A stretch of 64,000 nucleotides of DNA. It comes from Chitinivorax sp. B. GTDB lineage: Bacteria > Pseudomonadota > Gammaproteobacteria > Burkholderiales > SCOH01. Below are positions 54,305 to 64,000 of this stretch, in pieces. The notes under the pieces are model-generated. The model did not search any database and was not told the DNA's origin. It saw nothing but the letters and a program-made list of their open reading frames with translations. The stretch spans positions 186,001 to 250,000 of the forward strand of contig NZ_SCOH01000002.1 in the NCBI RefSeq assembly GCF_005503445.1, in the 5' to 3' direction. Positions within the stretch are counted from its first letter, which is position 1. Each line of letters begins with the position of its first letter. The position numbers and the translations under genes were made by a program.

Positions 54305-56197
54305 TCAGTCACCTTCCACCGCAGTTTCAGCCGCTGGCTCGGTCGATTTCTTACCAGCCAGATAAAAATCCAGAACCTGTCGCGCGATTGGGGCGGCAGC
54401 TTGCGCACCAAAACCGCCATTTTCCACCAGCACGGCCAACGCAATCTTAGGTTGGTCTGCAGGTGCAAACACCATGTACCAAGCATGGTCGCGCAGATGC
54501 TCCTTGGTAGCTGACGCGACGTATTTGGCACCCTTCAGGCTGAATACCTGAGCGGTACCGGTTTTACCGGCTGCGACATAGGCTGCCCCACGAAAAACCG
54601 TGGCACCCGTTCCCTCTGTATTCACCCCCACCATACCGCGCTTTACCAGATCGATATTGGACTGTTTCAATGGGATGGTGGACACAGGCTTGGGTTCAAT
54701 CGCCACCCGTTGCTCACTTACACTATTTTCGATGAAACGAACAATATGCGGTTTGAAAACCACACCATCGTTGGCCAGGATTGCAGTGGCCTGCGCCAAT
54801 TGCATCGGGGTGTAGTTGTTGTAACCTTGTCCAATCGAGACACTGACGGTTTCACCCAACAACCACTTCTGCTGTTCCTTCTTGCGGAAGCGCTTGGCTT
54901 TCCATTCCCGCGAAGGTAGTACGCCAATTTTTTCACCTTCGATATCAATCCCGGTTTTTTGACCAAAACTGAACTGCTTCATGAACTGCGCAATATTGTC
55001 GATACCCAGATCATTAGCCAACATGTAGTAATAGGTGTCACAGGACACCACGATCGATTTGTAGAGGTCAACATAACCATGGCCACCCGCTTTGTCATCA
55101 CGGAACCGGTGATTACCTAACACAAAGTAACCGGGGTCAAGAAATGCTTGATGTGGCGTACGCTTGTTATATTCCAGCGCCGCCAATGCCATGAACGGCT
55201 TGAAAGTGGAGCCTGGTGGGTAGGTTCCCTGCAGTGCACGGTTGTTCAACGGTCGGTCGGGTGATTCGTTCAACTCTTTCCAGGATTGCGGATCGATTCC
55301 ATCTACAAACAGGTTCGGGTCATAACCAGGTTGAGATACCAATGCCAATACCCCGCCTGTGGCCGGTTCAATCGCTACCAATGCACCGCGCCGCTTCCCA
55401 AATGCCTTTTCGGCAACCTTTTGAAGCTCGATATCGATCGATAACACCAGATTGTTGCCTGCAATGGGTGCTTTGGTACGCAGAGTACGCACCGCCCGGT
55501 TGGCAGCATCTGTTTCAACCTCGGCATAGCCGGTAATGCCATGTAGCTCACGCTCATAACTTTGCTCGACCCCAGCCTTGCCAATGTGATCAGTACCCTT
55601 GTAATCCTTTTCTTCGTCGCGTTCCTTAATCCGCTGCATATCTGCGGTGTTGATACGACCGATATAACCAAGAAAATGTGACCCTACCTCACCTTGCGGG
55701 TACTGACGGAACAAACGGGCATTGATTTCGACGCCGGGAAAACGCCAGCGATTGGCCGCAAATTTGGCAACCTCCTCATCACTCAACCGCACCTTGATTG
55801 GCAAGCTAGCGAAGTTTTTGTTTTCTTCCTGAAGCTTTTTGAAACGCTTACGATCTTTGGGCGTGATTTCGACCAGACTGGAGAGTGCGTCAATCGTCGC
55901 ATCCAGATCTTTTACCTTGCTAGGAGTAATTTCGAGTGTGTATGCCGAATAGTTGTTTGCCAGTATGACACCATTGCGATCCATGATCAGGCCGCGAGTG
56001 GGTGGCACCGGCAGAATCGAGATACGGTTGGATTCCGCCAGTGTCCGATAGTGTTCGTGCTGCAACACTTGTAACCAGACGAATCGCACTACCAAGCCGC
56101 CAAAAGCAATCAACACCACCAGCACCGCCATCAACAGGCGGAACTGGAATCGATTCCGCTCGCGGGCGCTATCCCTAAGTACCGCTGGACGATTCAT
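54305..56197 (-). CDS. mrdA: Penicillin-binding protein 2 (elongation transpeptidase)
   Basis: A 630-residue class B PBP: N-terminal membrane helix (about residues 20-40), a pedestal region, and a transpeptidase domain with Ser330 in GSTFKPF, the position of the E. coli active-site serine. SFGQKTGIDIEGEK and KTGTAQVFSLKG (the KTG motif) follow. With RodA it builds the side wall; it is a beta-lactam (mecillinam-type) target. ATG 56197 is supported by AAAGAGCG and by overlap with the end of mreD (23 bases), a sign of tight coupling. Confidence 0.96.
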   Translation of the reverse strand: MNRPAVLRDSARERNRFQFRLLMAVLVVLIAFGGLVVRFVWLQVLQHEHYRTLAESNRISILPVPPTRGLIMDRNGVILANNYSAYTLEITPSKVKDLDATIDALSSLVEITPKDRKRFKKLQEENKNFASLPIKVRLSDEEVAKFAANRWRFPGVEINARLFRQYPQGEVGSHFLGYIGRINTADMQRIKERDEEKDYKGTDHIGKAGVEQSYERELHGITGYAEVETDAANRAVRTLRTKAPIAGNNLVLSIDIELQKVAEKAFGKRRGALVAIEPATGGVLALVSQPGYDPNLFVDGIDPQSWKELNESPDRPLNNRALQGTYPPGSTFKPFMALAALEYNKRTPHQAFLDPGYFVLGNHRFRDDKAGGHGYVDLYKSIVVSCDTYYYMLANDLGIDNIAQFMKQFSFGQKTGIDIEGEKIGVLPSREWKAKRFRKKEQQKWLLGETVSVSIGQGYNNYTPMQLAQATAILANDGVVFKPHIVRFIENSVSEQRVAIEPKPVSTIPLKQSNIDLVKRGMVGVNTEGTGATVFRGAAYVAAGKTGTAQVFSLKGAKYVASATKEHLRDHAWYMVFAPADQPKIALAVLVENGGFGAQAAAPIARQVLDFYLAGKKSTEPAAETAVEGD

Positions 56198-56708
56198 AAC
56201 GCTCTTTGACAGCCCGACGCTGTGGCAACTGCAATCCGGTAACACACAACGGCCACAACAGGGCACCGGTGATACTGGACAGGAAGTAACCCAAGCCAAT
56301 GAAACTGGCTCCACCCACCATGCGCAACACCACCATCATCACCTGCGCCAGTAATATCAAACTGAACACATGAGCTGCCTGCTGCCACACGTTTTGCATG
56401 GACAGGCGTCGTGAGAACTGCACTGACAAGTAGCAAATGACAATGTAGGCCAAGGCATGCTGACCAAACACGTTGGCATCTGCGATATCCATGACTAGGC
56501 CAAAAATGAAAGCAAAGCTTAGCCCAATCTTGCGTGGCTGGTGAGAACACCAATAGATCAGCAACAACAGCACAAAATCAGGCTGCAGGGTAACGGTCTT
56601 GTTACTCCACGGAATGAAATTGAGTGTAAAGGCAATGATGAAGGTAAATGTGATCCAACCATTGCTGACGGGCCGTAGAATCTGCCTTGGCGTCATTGAG
56701 ATGGGCAT
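56175..56708 (-). CDS. mreD: Rod shape-determining protein MreD
   Basis: A 177-residue inner-membrane protein with about five or six hydrophobic segments and the MreD pattern (PDFVLLLLIYWCSHQPRKIG; FGLVMDIADANVFGQHALAY). It is a scaffold between MreC and the RodA-PBP2 complex. Its ATG overlaps the mreC stop (TAATG), and its end overlaps mrdA. Confidence 0.93.
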   Translation of the reverse strand: MPISMTPRQILRPVSNGWITFTFIIAFTLNFIPWSNKTVTLQPDFVLLLLIYWCSHQPRKIGLSFAFIFGLVMDIADANVFGQHALAYIVICYLSVQFSRRLSMQNVWQQAAHVFSLILLAQVMMVVLRMVGGASFIGLGYFLSSITGALLWPLCVTGLQLPQRRAVKERYESSSGT

Positions 56709-57607
56709 TACTGCTCCCCCTTTCGCTGCTTCTTGCCCTTAGGCTCTGGCGGTGTTTCTGGCAGCGGCGGAAGCTCACGCTTTTCCTTCATAATCAATAA
56801 ATAACGATGTTTATCGACATTACCAGCAGGACGACAAATGATTCGGGCAAAGTTGGATGCCCCCGTCTTGTCGACCGTCAGCACCACGGCAACCGGCAAT
56901 CCTGGTGGATAGGTACCATCAATGCCGGAGGTAACCAATACATCGCCAGCACGGATATCGGCATTCAACGGCATGAACCTCACTTCCAGCTCCGAGGCGT
57001 GGCCCGTACCAAACACAATCGAACGTAACCCATTACGCTGCACCTGAACCGGTACTGGCTGTCCCTTCTCGGTCAGCAAGGTTACTTCACTGACCAACTC
57101 GTGGACTCGCGTCACCTGGCCCAATACACCCGCATCATCAATCACCGGTTGCCCCAGCAGTACCGCATCACGTGAACCACGGTTGACAATTACTTTGCGG
57201 GTAAAGGGATCACGGCCAGCATAAAGGATTTCTGCAAACATGGTCTGCCCAGACAACTGATTGGCAGTGCCTAGCAAACCTCTCAGCCGGTCGTTCTCTG
57301 ACTGCAACTCACGCATGCGCAGCAGTTGGGCATTGGCTTCAAGCTGCTGATTATGCAAACGTTCATTTTCAGACCGCAAACGGGCCTGATCAGACAGGAA
57401 ATCGGATACCCGGTGTGCGGCAGTGATTGGCGTAGTTGCCACTACCTGCAACGGGTAAAGGACGACAGAGACTTTTTCCCGTACCACATCCAATACACGG
57501 TAACGGCTATCAATGACCAATAAAGCCAGTGACAACAAGCCATAAATGACCAGTTTGGTCTTAGGGCTGATACCCCGGATGAAGAACGGTGGTGCTTGAT
57601 GCTCCAT
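56708..57607 (-). CDS. mreC: Rod shape-determining protein MreC
   Basis: A 299-residue bitopic protein: one N-terminal helix (about residues 17-37), a periplasmic coiled coil (about 75-110) and a two-lobe beta domain (FTRKVIVNRGSRDAVLLGQPVI, GQPVPVQVQRNGLRSIVFGT, VTSGIDGTYPPGLPVAVV). It activates PBP2 in the elongasome. A partial terminator separates it from mreB, as is frequent where mreB is expressed at a higher level. The C-terminal tail is Lys/Pro-rich. Confidence 0.95.
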   Translation of the reverse strand: MEHQAPPFFIRGISPKTKLVIYGLLSLALLVIDSRYRVLDVVREKVSVVLYPLQVVATTPITAAHRVSDFLSDQARLRSENERLHNQQLEANAQLLRMRELQSENDRLRGLLGTANQLSGQTMFAEILYAGRDPFTRKVIVNRGSRDAVLLGQPVIDDAGVLGQVTRVHELVSEVTLLTEKGQPVPVQVQRNGLRSIVFGTGHASELEVRFMPLNADIRAGDVLVTSGIDGTYPPGLPVAVVLTVDKTGASNFARIICRPAGNVDKHRYLLIMKEKRELPPLPETPPEPKGKKQRKGEQ

Positions 57608-57644
57608 AACCGCCCGCGTGCGCCCCTACGTGTCGATTGCAGCT

Positions 57645-57685
57645 AAAGACAAGGCCCGCTCGGTCTCGCGACAGGCGGGCTTTGG
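57645..57685 (-). terminator. Attenuating terminator between mreB and mreC
   Basis: On the minus strand GCCCGC (57680-57675) pairs with GCGGGC (57659-57654) across a 15-base loop and is followed by CTTGTCTTT. The T-run is broken, so readthrough into mreC is likely. Confidence 0.5.
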
Positions 57686-57708
57686 AGTGATTGTATGACG
57701 TCTGGCGC

Positions 57709-58767
<1,059 letters not shown>

Positions 58768-59005
58768 TTAACTGGTCGCAATCAAAGCCTGCGGGCGTTG
58801 CATATGACGCCCCGAGGCGACATTCGGTTCAACGGCCGAGAAAAATTCCTGTTTTCCGTAACTTGAGACCAGCCACACCATGATATGCACCGTTATCGGT
58901 GTCGGAACGAGCGAGCGGCTCGTGGTATGGCGGCACTTGGGTCTAGCAAGCGGTGTATGATACCTTAGCACCAGTGAACAATTAAAGCTGTATTGAGAGG
59001 AATTT

Positions 59006-59293
59006 ATGTCGCTTTCGCTCGACGATGTGAAGCGCATCGCCAATTTGTCGCGACTGGACGTCAGCGAGGCCGAGGCAGAACAAGTCCTGGCCAAGCTTAA
59101 CGGCATTTTTGGACTGATCGAAGAGATGCGCGCGGTGGATACCACAGGTGTGGCGCCAATGAGTCACGCCCAGGATGTCTACCTGCGTTTGCGTGAGGAT
59201 GCCGTGACCGAAACCGATCGCCGCGACGCGTTCCAGGCAGTTGCGCCCCAAGTGGAAGCCGGTCTATACCTGGTACCCAAGGTAATCGAATAA
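59006..59293 (+). CDS. gatC: Aspartyl/glutamyl-tRNA amidotransferase subunit C
   Basis: A 95-residue subunit that wraps around GatA and Gat[21 protein letters not shown] at the N-terminus and the [16 protein letters not shown] segment match. GAGAGGAA lies upstream of the ATG. First gene of gatCAB, which converts mischarged Asp-tRNA(Asn) and/or Glu-tRNA(Gln) to the amidated forms. Confidence 0.95.
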   Translation: MSLSLDDVKRIANLSRLDVSEAEAEQVLAKLNGIFGLIEEMRAVDTTGVAPMSHAQDVYLRLREDAVTETDRRDAFQAVAPQVEAGLYLVPKVIE

Positions 59294-59380
59294 GCCATCT
59301 CACCCTAATCTGACATGGTATGTCTCCGTCGCGAATATATCCGCAGCGGACTTGAGGGTGACTTTGACGAAGAACACAGC

Positions 59381-60832
59381 ATGATTGAATCCAGCCTAAA
59401 GCAACTTTCAACGGCCTTACAGACCAAGCAGATTTCAAGTGTCGAACTGACACAGCTGTTTTTGGATCGCATCGCCGCATTGAACCCGGCACTGAATGCC
59501 TACATTACCGTCGATCCAGCCAAATCGCTGGCGATGGCTGCTGCTGCAGATGCCCGCCTTGCTACAGGGAATGCCGCACCATTGACCGGTATTCCAATCG
59601 CACACAAGGACATCTTCTGCACCGAAGGTTGGCTGACTACCGCCGGCTCAAAGATTCTGTCCAATTTTGTATCGCCCTATAACGCCCATGTGATTGAACA
59701 ATTCAACACTGCTGGCGGCGTGATTCTGGGCAAATTGAATATGGACGAGTTCGCCATGGGCTCATCCAACGAGAACAGCCACTATGGCCCGGTAAAAAAC
59801 CCTTGGGATCACAAAGCGGTTCCTGGTGGTAGCTCTGGCGGTTCCGCCGCCGCAGTCGCTGCCCGGTTGACGCCTGCTGCCACCGCCACCGATACAGGCG
59901 GCTCCATCCGCCAACCAGCTGGATTCTGTGGCGTTACCGGCATCAAGCCGACTTACGGCAATGTATCCCGCTACGGCATGATCGCCTATGCATCCAGCCT
60001 GGACCAAGGCGGCCCAATTGCCAAAACAGCTGAAGACTGCGCGCTGATGTTGAATGTCATGGCCGGCTTTGACATGCGCGACTCAACCAGCCTAGATCGC
60101 GCCAAGGAAGATTACACCCGTGAATTAGGGCAACCTTTGACCGGCTTGAAGATCGGCCTGCCGAAGGAATACTTTGGCGACGGTTTATCCAGCGATGTAG
60201 CTGCCGCTATTGAAACAGCCGTGGCCGAATACAAGAAGTTGGGTGCAGAGGTTGTTGAAGTCAGCTTGCCACGCAGCCGTCTGGCCATTGCATCGTATTA
60301 CGTGATTGCACCTGCCGAAGCCTCAAGCAACTTGTCGCGTTTCGACGGCGTTCGTTATGGGCATCGTGCAGCGGAATATGGCGACCTCAACGACATGTAC
60401 AAGAAATCCCGTGCAGAGGGATTCGGTACTGAGGTGAAACGCCGCATCCTGACCGGCACCTACGTACTGTCGCATGGTTACTACGACGCCTACTACATCA
60501 AAGCCCAACAACTACGCCGTCTGATCGCCAATGACTTCCAAGAAGCACTGAAGTACTGCGATGTCATCATGGGCCCGGTTGCACCGACGGTCGCGTGGAA
60601 TCTGGGTGAGAAAGCCGATGACCCGGTCGCGATGTACCTGGCAGATATCTACACCCTGGCAATCAACCTGGCAGGCTTGCCTGGCATGAGTGTCCCAGTT
60701 GGTTTTGGCGCACAAGGTCGTCCGGTTGGGCTACAAATCATCGGCAACTATTTCGCCGAAGCGAAGATTCTGAATGTCGCTCATCAGTATCAACAAGTAA
60801 CCGACTGGCACTTGAAAGCCCCTGCGCTGTAA
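59381..60832 (+). CDS. gatA: Aspartyl/glutamyl-tRNA amidotransferase subunit A
   Basis: A 483-residue amidase-signature enzyme that releases ammonia from glutamine and channels it to GatB. The triad is Lys76 (AHKDIF), Ser151 (GGSSGGS) and Ser175 (TGGSIRQP). ATG 59381 ([14 protein letters not shown]) is the family start; the frame stays open upstream across the gatC gap without support. Next downstream, instead of gatB, comes a LysE-type exporter. Confidence 0.97.
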   Translation: MIESSLKQLSTALQTKQISSVELTQLFLDRIAALNPALNAYITVDPAKSLAMAAAADARLATGNAAPLTGIPIAHKDIFCTEGWLTTAGSKILSNFVSPYNAHVIEQFNTAGGVILGKLNMDEFAMGSSNENSHYGPVKNPWDHKAVPGGSSGGSAAAVAARLTPAATATDTGGSIRQPAGFCGVTGIKPTYGNVSRYGMIAYASSLDQGGPIAKTAEDCALMLNVMAGFDMRDSTSLDRAKEDYTRELGQPLTGLKIGLPKEYFGDGLSSDVAAAIETAVAEYKKLGAEVVEVSLPRSRLAIASYYVIAPAEASSNLSRFDGVRYGHRAAEYGDLNDMYKKSRAEGFGTEVKRRILTGTYVLSHGYYDAYYIKAQQLRRLIANDFQEALKYCDVIMGPVAPTVAWNLGEKADDPVAMYLADIYTLAINLAGLPGMSVPVGFGAQGRPVGLQIIGNYFAEAKILNVAHQYQQVTDWHLKAPAL

Positions 60833-60855
60833 TGCCGGATTAGCAAGGATTGACC

Positions 60856-61479
60856 ATGACACTGCATACTTGGCTTGCCTTCTTTGTCGCCTGCTGGCTG
60901 ATCAGCCTGTCACCCGGTGCAGGCGCCATCAAGTCGATGAGCACAGGCATGCGTTATGGTTACCGCAAGGGTTTGTACAACATCGTTGGCTTGCAACTGG
61001 GCGTAGTGTTTTTGGTCGCCATTGTGGCAGCCGGGCTGGGCGCCGTATTGGCAGCCAGTTCCATGGCATTCACCGTCATCAAATGGGTTGGTGTGGCTTA
61101 CCTGATCTGGCTGGGTATTCAACAATGGCGTGCTGAAGCCAAGCCGATGGAATTTGAAACTGACCACGGTGCGTCGCCACGGCAATTGATACTGGAAGGG
61201 TTTCTGGTCAATGCCAGCAACCCTAAAGGCATCATCTTCATGTTGGCGGTGTTGCCACAGTTTATCGACCCGCATGCCCCGCAGTTACAGCAGTATGTTA
61301 TTTGCGCGGCCAGTCTGGTGTTTACCGATCTGGTCGTGATGAGCGGCTATACCTTGTTGGCCTCCAAAGTATTGAGCGCGTTGCGTGAACCGCACCATGT
61401 GACTTGGCTGAACCGTACCTTCGGCAGTTTGTTTGTCGGTGCTGGTGTGCTGTTGGCCACCTTCAAACGTAGCGCATAA
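60856..61479 (+). CDS. LysE/RhtB-family exporter inside the gat operon
   Basis: A 207-residue six-helix exporter with the family features ISLSPGAGAIKSM (residues 19-31), GVAYLIWLGIQQW and NASNPKGIIFMLAVLPQFI. It probably exports amino acids or related metabolites. ATG 60856 follows AAGGAT; an in-frame TTG two codons earlier is less likely. It starts 24 bases after gatA and stops 30 bases before gatB, all on the plus strand, so it is almost certainly co-transcribed with them. It differs from the LysE member at 1834-2442 and is not a duplicate in sequence. Confidence 0.88.
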   Translation: MTLHTWLAFFVACWLISLSPGAGAIKSMSTGMRYGYRKGLYNIVGLQLGVVFLVAIVAAGLGAVLAASSMAFTVIKWVGVAYLIWLGIQQWRAEAKPMEFETDHGASPRQLILEGFLVNASNPKGIIFMLAVLPQFIDPHAPQLQQYVICAASLVFTDLVVMSGYTLLASKVLSALREPHHVTWLNRTFGSLFVGAGVLLATFKRSA

Positions 61480-61508
61480 CCAATTGAACCGGAATTGAGA
61501 ACACAACC

Positions 61509-62936
61509 ATGAAGTGGGAAGTCGTCATCGGTCTGGAAGTCCATACCCAGCTCTCGACCCAATCCAAAATTTTCTCGGGCAGCTCGACTGCCTTTGGCGC
61601 CGAACCCAACCGTCAGGCCAGTGCGGTAGACATCGCCTTGCCAGGCGTATTGCCAGTGCTGAACCGTAGTGCCGTGGAGCGAGCCATTCAGTTTGGTTTG
61701 GCCATTGGCGCCAAGATCAATCAGAAGTCGATCTTCGCCCGTAAGAATTACTTCTACCCTGACCTGCCCAAAGGCTATCAAATCAGCCAATTTGAGCTGC
61801 CAGTTGTAGAAGGCGGTTCGCTGACCATTCAGGTAGGCGAACAGGAAAAAACCATCAACCTGACCCGCGCGCATTTGGAAGAAGATGCTGGTAAAAGCCT
61901 GCACGAAGACTTCCACGGTATGTCAGGCATCGATTTGAACCGTGCCGGCACACCCTTGCTGGAAATTGTCTCCGAGCCGGAAATGCGTTCCGCCGCCGAG
62001 GCCGTAGCCTACGCCAAGCAACTGCACAGCTTGGTAACTTGGCTGGGTATTTGTGATGGCAATATGCAGGAAGGCAGCTTCCGTGTAGATGCCAACGTAT
62101 CGGTTCGCCCTGAAGGCCAGAAAGAGTTTGGCACTCGCCGCGAGATCAAGAACCTGAACAGCTTCAAGTTCCTGCAACAGGCGATTGAATACGAAGTTCA
62201 ATGGCAGATCAACGAGATTGAAGACGGCCGCAAGATCGTGCAAGCCACCGTGCTGTTTGACCCCGCCACCGGCAAGACCCGCATGATGCGGACCAAGGAA
62301 GATGCACACGATTACCGCTACTTCCCAGATCCCGATCTGCTGCCGTTGTATATCGACGATGCCTGGATCGAACGCATCAAAGCTGCGTTACCTGAATTGC
62401 CTGCGGCCATGAAACAACGGTTCATGGCGCAATTTGGCTTGCCTGCTTATGACGCCACCACATTGACTGCAACCAAAACCATGGCTGCCTTCTTTGAAGC
62501 AACCGTAGCCGCCGGTGCAGACGCCAAACTGGCTGCCAACTGGTTGATGGGCGAAGTTTCCGCCACCCTAAACCGCGAAGAAAAGGAACTGGCCGACTGC
62601 CCGCTGACACCTACCATGCTGGCCGGGCTGATCAAGCGCATCAGCGACAACACGATCTCCAATAAGATTGCGAAAGACGTGTTCGCCGCAATGTGGGCTG
62701 GCGAAGGCGATGCCGATGCCATCATCGATGCCAAAGGTTTGAAGCAAGTTACCGACACTGGCGCCATCGAAGCCATCATCGATGAAGTATTGGCAGCTAA
62801 TGCCAATATGGTGGCCGAATACAAATCCGGCAAGGACAAAGCCTTCAATGCATTGGTTGGCCAAGTCATGAAAGCCAGCAAGGGCAAGGCCAACCCAGCT
62901 CAAGTCAATGAATTGATGAAGAAGAAACTGGGTTAA
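61509..62936 (+). CDS. gatB: Aspartyl/glutamyl-tRNA amidotransferase subunit B
   Basis: A 475-residue subunit that phosphorylates and amidates the mischarged aminoacyl-t[23 protein letters not shown] and [15 protein letters not shown] are family signatures, with a C-terminal YqeY-like tail ([10 protein letters not shown]). Length is normal. It closes the gatC-gatA-lysE-gatB unit, followed by an intrinsic terminator. Confidence 0.97.
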   Translation: MKWEVVIGLEVHTQLSTQSKIFSGSSTAFGAEPNRQASAVDIALPGVLPVLNRSAVERAIQFGLAIGAKINQKSIFARKNYFYPDLPKGYQISQFELPVVEGGSLTIQVGEQEKTINLTRAHLEEDAGKSLHEDFHGMSGIDLNRAGTPLLEIVSEPEMRSAAEAVAYAKQLHSLVTWLGICDGNMQEGSFRVDANVSVRPEGQKEFGTRREIKNLNSFKFLQQAIEYEVQWQINEIEDGRKIVQATVLFDPATGKTRMMRTKEDAHDYRYFPDPDLLPLYIDDAWIERIKAALPELPAAMKQRFMAQFGLPAYDATTLTATKTMAAFFEATVAAGADAKLAANWLMGEVSATLNREEKELADCPLTPTMLAGLIKRISDNTISNKIAKDVFAAMWAGEGDADAIIDAKGLKQVTDTGAIEAIIDEVLAANANMVAEYKSGKDKAFNALVGQVMKASKGKANPAQVNELMKKKLG

Positions 62937-62960
62937 GTGGTTTCTGACTGAGTCAGTCGC

Positions 62961-62990
62961 AAAAAACGCCAGGTTCCGGCGTTTTTTGTT
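62961..62990 (+). terminator. Terminator of the gat operon
   Basis: AAAAAACGCC (62961-62970) pairs with GGCGTTTTTT (62978-62987) around a 7-base loop and ends in TTTTTTGTTT, 25 bases after the gatB stop. Confidence 0.93.
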
Positions 62991-63391
62991 TGGTGCGCCT
63001 TACATCGTCGCGTTTAATTCAAACTCACTTCTGACAAGACTCAGCGACTTGGTTTTGGATAAGCTGGTAAGCGAAACCTGTATAAAGCTACGGGCAGTTT
63101 AGGGAATAACGTCACATAGGTTTTGTTTGTAACGGAGAACCTGTTCAAGACCTGTCATAAGCAGCACATGCCATCGGCCTCAGAGCGAAAAACATTGTGC
63201 AAGTTCAACATCTAGTGAATACCGTGTCAGAGCCAATATCCGCAACAATCACGCATAATATGCTTGCACATGATGTGCCTCCAACACTGACAAATCAGTT
63301 AAGGCTTTAAGCAGTCCAATTCCAACCACACCACCATAGATGTGAAGATCACCAAGATAGATTACTTTCACATGATGGCATTGCTTACCCG
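62991..63391. other. Intergenic stretch with no gene recognised
   Basis: About 400 bases between the gat terminator and the convergent oxidoreductase end. It is rather A+T-rich with only short open frames and a small palindrome (GCACAT/ATGTGC near 63265-63277). I see no tRNA, insertion-sequence end or RNA structure worth naming. Confidence 0.5.
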
Positions 63392-64000
63392 TTAATTGTA
63401 GTTGGCCGGATCGATTGTTAACGAGTCCTTATGCTGTTTAGCTCGTGAGGAGGTCGATTTGTCTGTCGATACGGTGGTGGGCAAAGAGATGGTTTGATTG
63501 AACTTCGCAGATTTCAAGGCTGCCTCCAGCACCACCATGACCGCCAGCGCTTGTTCAGGCGGGACCGGATTGGCACCGCCTTGCTGAATGGAATCGGCAA
63601 TACCTTGGTAATAGTGGCGATAATCACCGGAGGGAACGGGTAGTAACTCGACGGCACCGCTTTCACCCAGATACAGGGTGCCATGCAGTGGATCTAAGCC
63701 CCAGTCCATACAACCGGGTTGCTGACCATCCCGCAGACTATCCTCCTGAGTATCCAGGCCGAATTTGGTCCAACTGGCCAAGGTGCCGTGTGCCGCGAAG
63801 CGTGGCATGCCACCCGCGACCAAAACCGATGCCTGGAGTACGATTTGCCTGCGGCCATAGTCCAGCACCACATGAACCCAGTCAGTAGCGACAGCCCCCG
63901 GCCTTAATTTGGCCAGTCTGGCGGTGACGCTTTGTGGCATACCGAACAGTTGTAATGCCTGATCGATCAAATGCGGCCCCAGGTCGTACCACAGGCCACC
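63392..64000 (-). CDS. Gfo/Idh/MocA-family oxidoreductase (C-terminal part)
   Basis: The frame runs from the window edge to the TAA at 63392-63394, giving the last 202 residues of a NAD(P)-dependent sugar or inositol dehydrogenase-type protein. WYDLGPHLIDQALQLFGMP at the visible start is the substrate-site segment of the C-terminal alpha/beta domain, followed by GTLASWTKFGLDTQE and SGAVELLPVPSGDYRHYYQG. The final 30 residues (Ser/Thr/Lys-rich, ending DPANYN) extend beyond the usual end. The Rossmann half lies outside the window. Substrate unknown. Confidence 0.85.
   Translation of the reverse strand, partial: GGLWYDLGPHLIDQALQLFGMPQSVTARLAKLRPGAVATDWVHVVLDYGRRQIVLQASVLVAGGMPRFAAHGTLASWTKFGLDTQEDSLRDGQQPGCMDWGLDPLHGTLYLGESGAVELLPVPSGDYRHYYQGIADSIQQGGANPVPPEQALAVMVVLEAALKSAKFNQTISLPTTVSTDKSTSSRAKQHKDSLTIDPANYN

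Noticed and set aside
54295-54531. Upstream extension of rodA
   Set aside because: It lies inside mrdA in another frame; ATG 54294 gives the standard RodA length.
62991-63391. A mobile-element remnant downstream of gatB
   Set aside because: No terminal inverted repeats, transposase fragment or target duplication could be seen.

Overview
The window looks like a chromosomal segment of a betaproteobacterium, most likely from or near the Neisseriales. This rests on gene content and order, not on any database search. The supporting signs are a system II cytochrome c maturation pair (ResB/CcsB) beside a dihaem cytochrome c4 and engB, a complete Pil-Chp twitching chemosensory operon, a dusB-fis-purH-purD cluster, and the mreBCD-mrdA-rodA-rlpA elongasome cluster divergent from gatCAB. 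Coding density is high. I see no insertion sequence, prophage, CRISPR array, tRNA or rRNA.

Layout. Positions 1-5100 (plus strand): the end of an unidentified gene, a membrane C13 (legumain-like) peptidase, a LysE-type exporter, uppP and a methyl-accepting chemotaxis protein. Positions 5116-8511 (minus): a periplasmic solute-binding protein and a large lipoprotein combining a phytase/esterase-like propeller with a glycerophosphodiesterase. Positions 8652-18368 (minus): pilG-pilH-pilI-pilJ-chpA. A compact candidate small RNA with C-rich, anti-Shine-Dalgarno-like loops lies at about 18637-18745 (minus), between pilG and engB. Positions 18802-23561: engB (minus), then cytochrome c4, resB and ccsB (plus). 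Positions 23703-26416 (plus): an RtcB-type RNA ligase, the RNA 2'-phosphotransferase KptA and a GNAT acetyltransferase. Positions 26789-31100 (minus): dusB-fis-purH-purD. Positions 31324-33655: a small unknown protein (plus), then an M23 peptidase, a 59-residue membrane protein and an EpsD-like foldase (minus). Positions 33919-42717: parC, msrP, a TonB/MalM-like secreted protein, a YdcF-like protein, prfA, an unknown protein and hemA. Positions 43010-45675: a NarL-type response regulator and a convergent hybrid histidine kinase. Positions 45713-51235 (plus): one 1840-residue protein joining a GMC oxidoreductase, an alpha/beta hydrolase with a cysteine nucleophile, and a PhoD-like phosphatase. 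Positions 51227-58752 (minus): mreB, mreC, mreD, mrdA, rodA, rlpA and a TsaC-like gene. Positions 59006-62936 (plus): gatC, gatA, a second LysE-type exporter and gatB. The window ends inside a Gfo/Idh/MocA oxidoreductase (minus).

How the parts work together. Most of the window is core physiology: surface motility control, respiratory cytochrome assembly, purine synthesis, tRNA modification and indirect tRNA amidation, peptidoglycan elongation, haem synthesis and translation termination. The unusual items are the three-enzyme fusion at 45713-51235, the candidate anti-SD small RNA, the nested and apparently permuted GDPD lipoprotein at 6031-8511, and the RtcB-KptA RNA-repair pair. Many starts were moved from the longest open frame to a start supported by a ribosome-binding site, family length or coupling; each entry says so.
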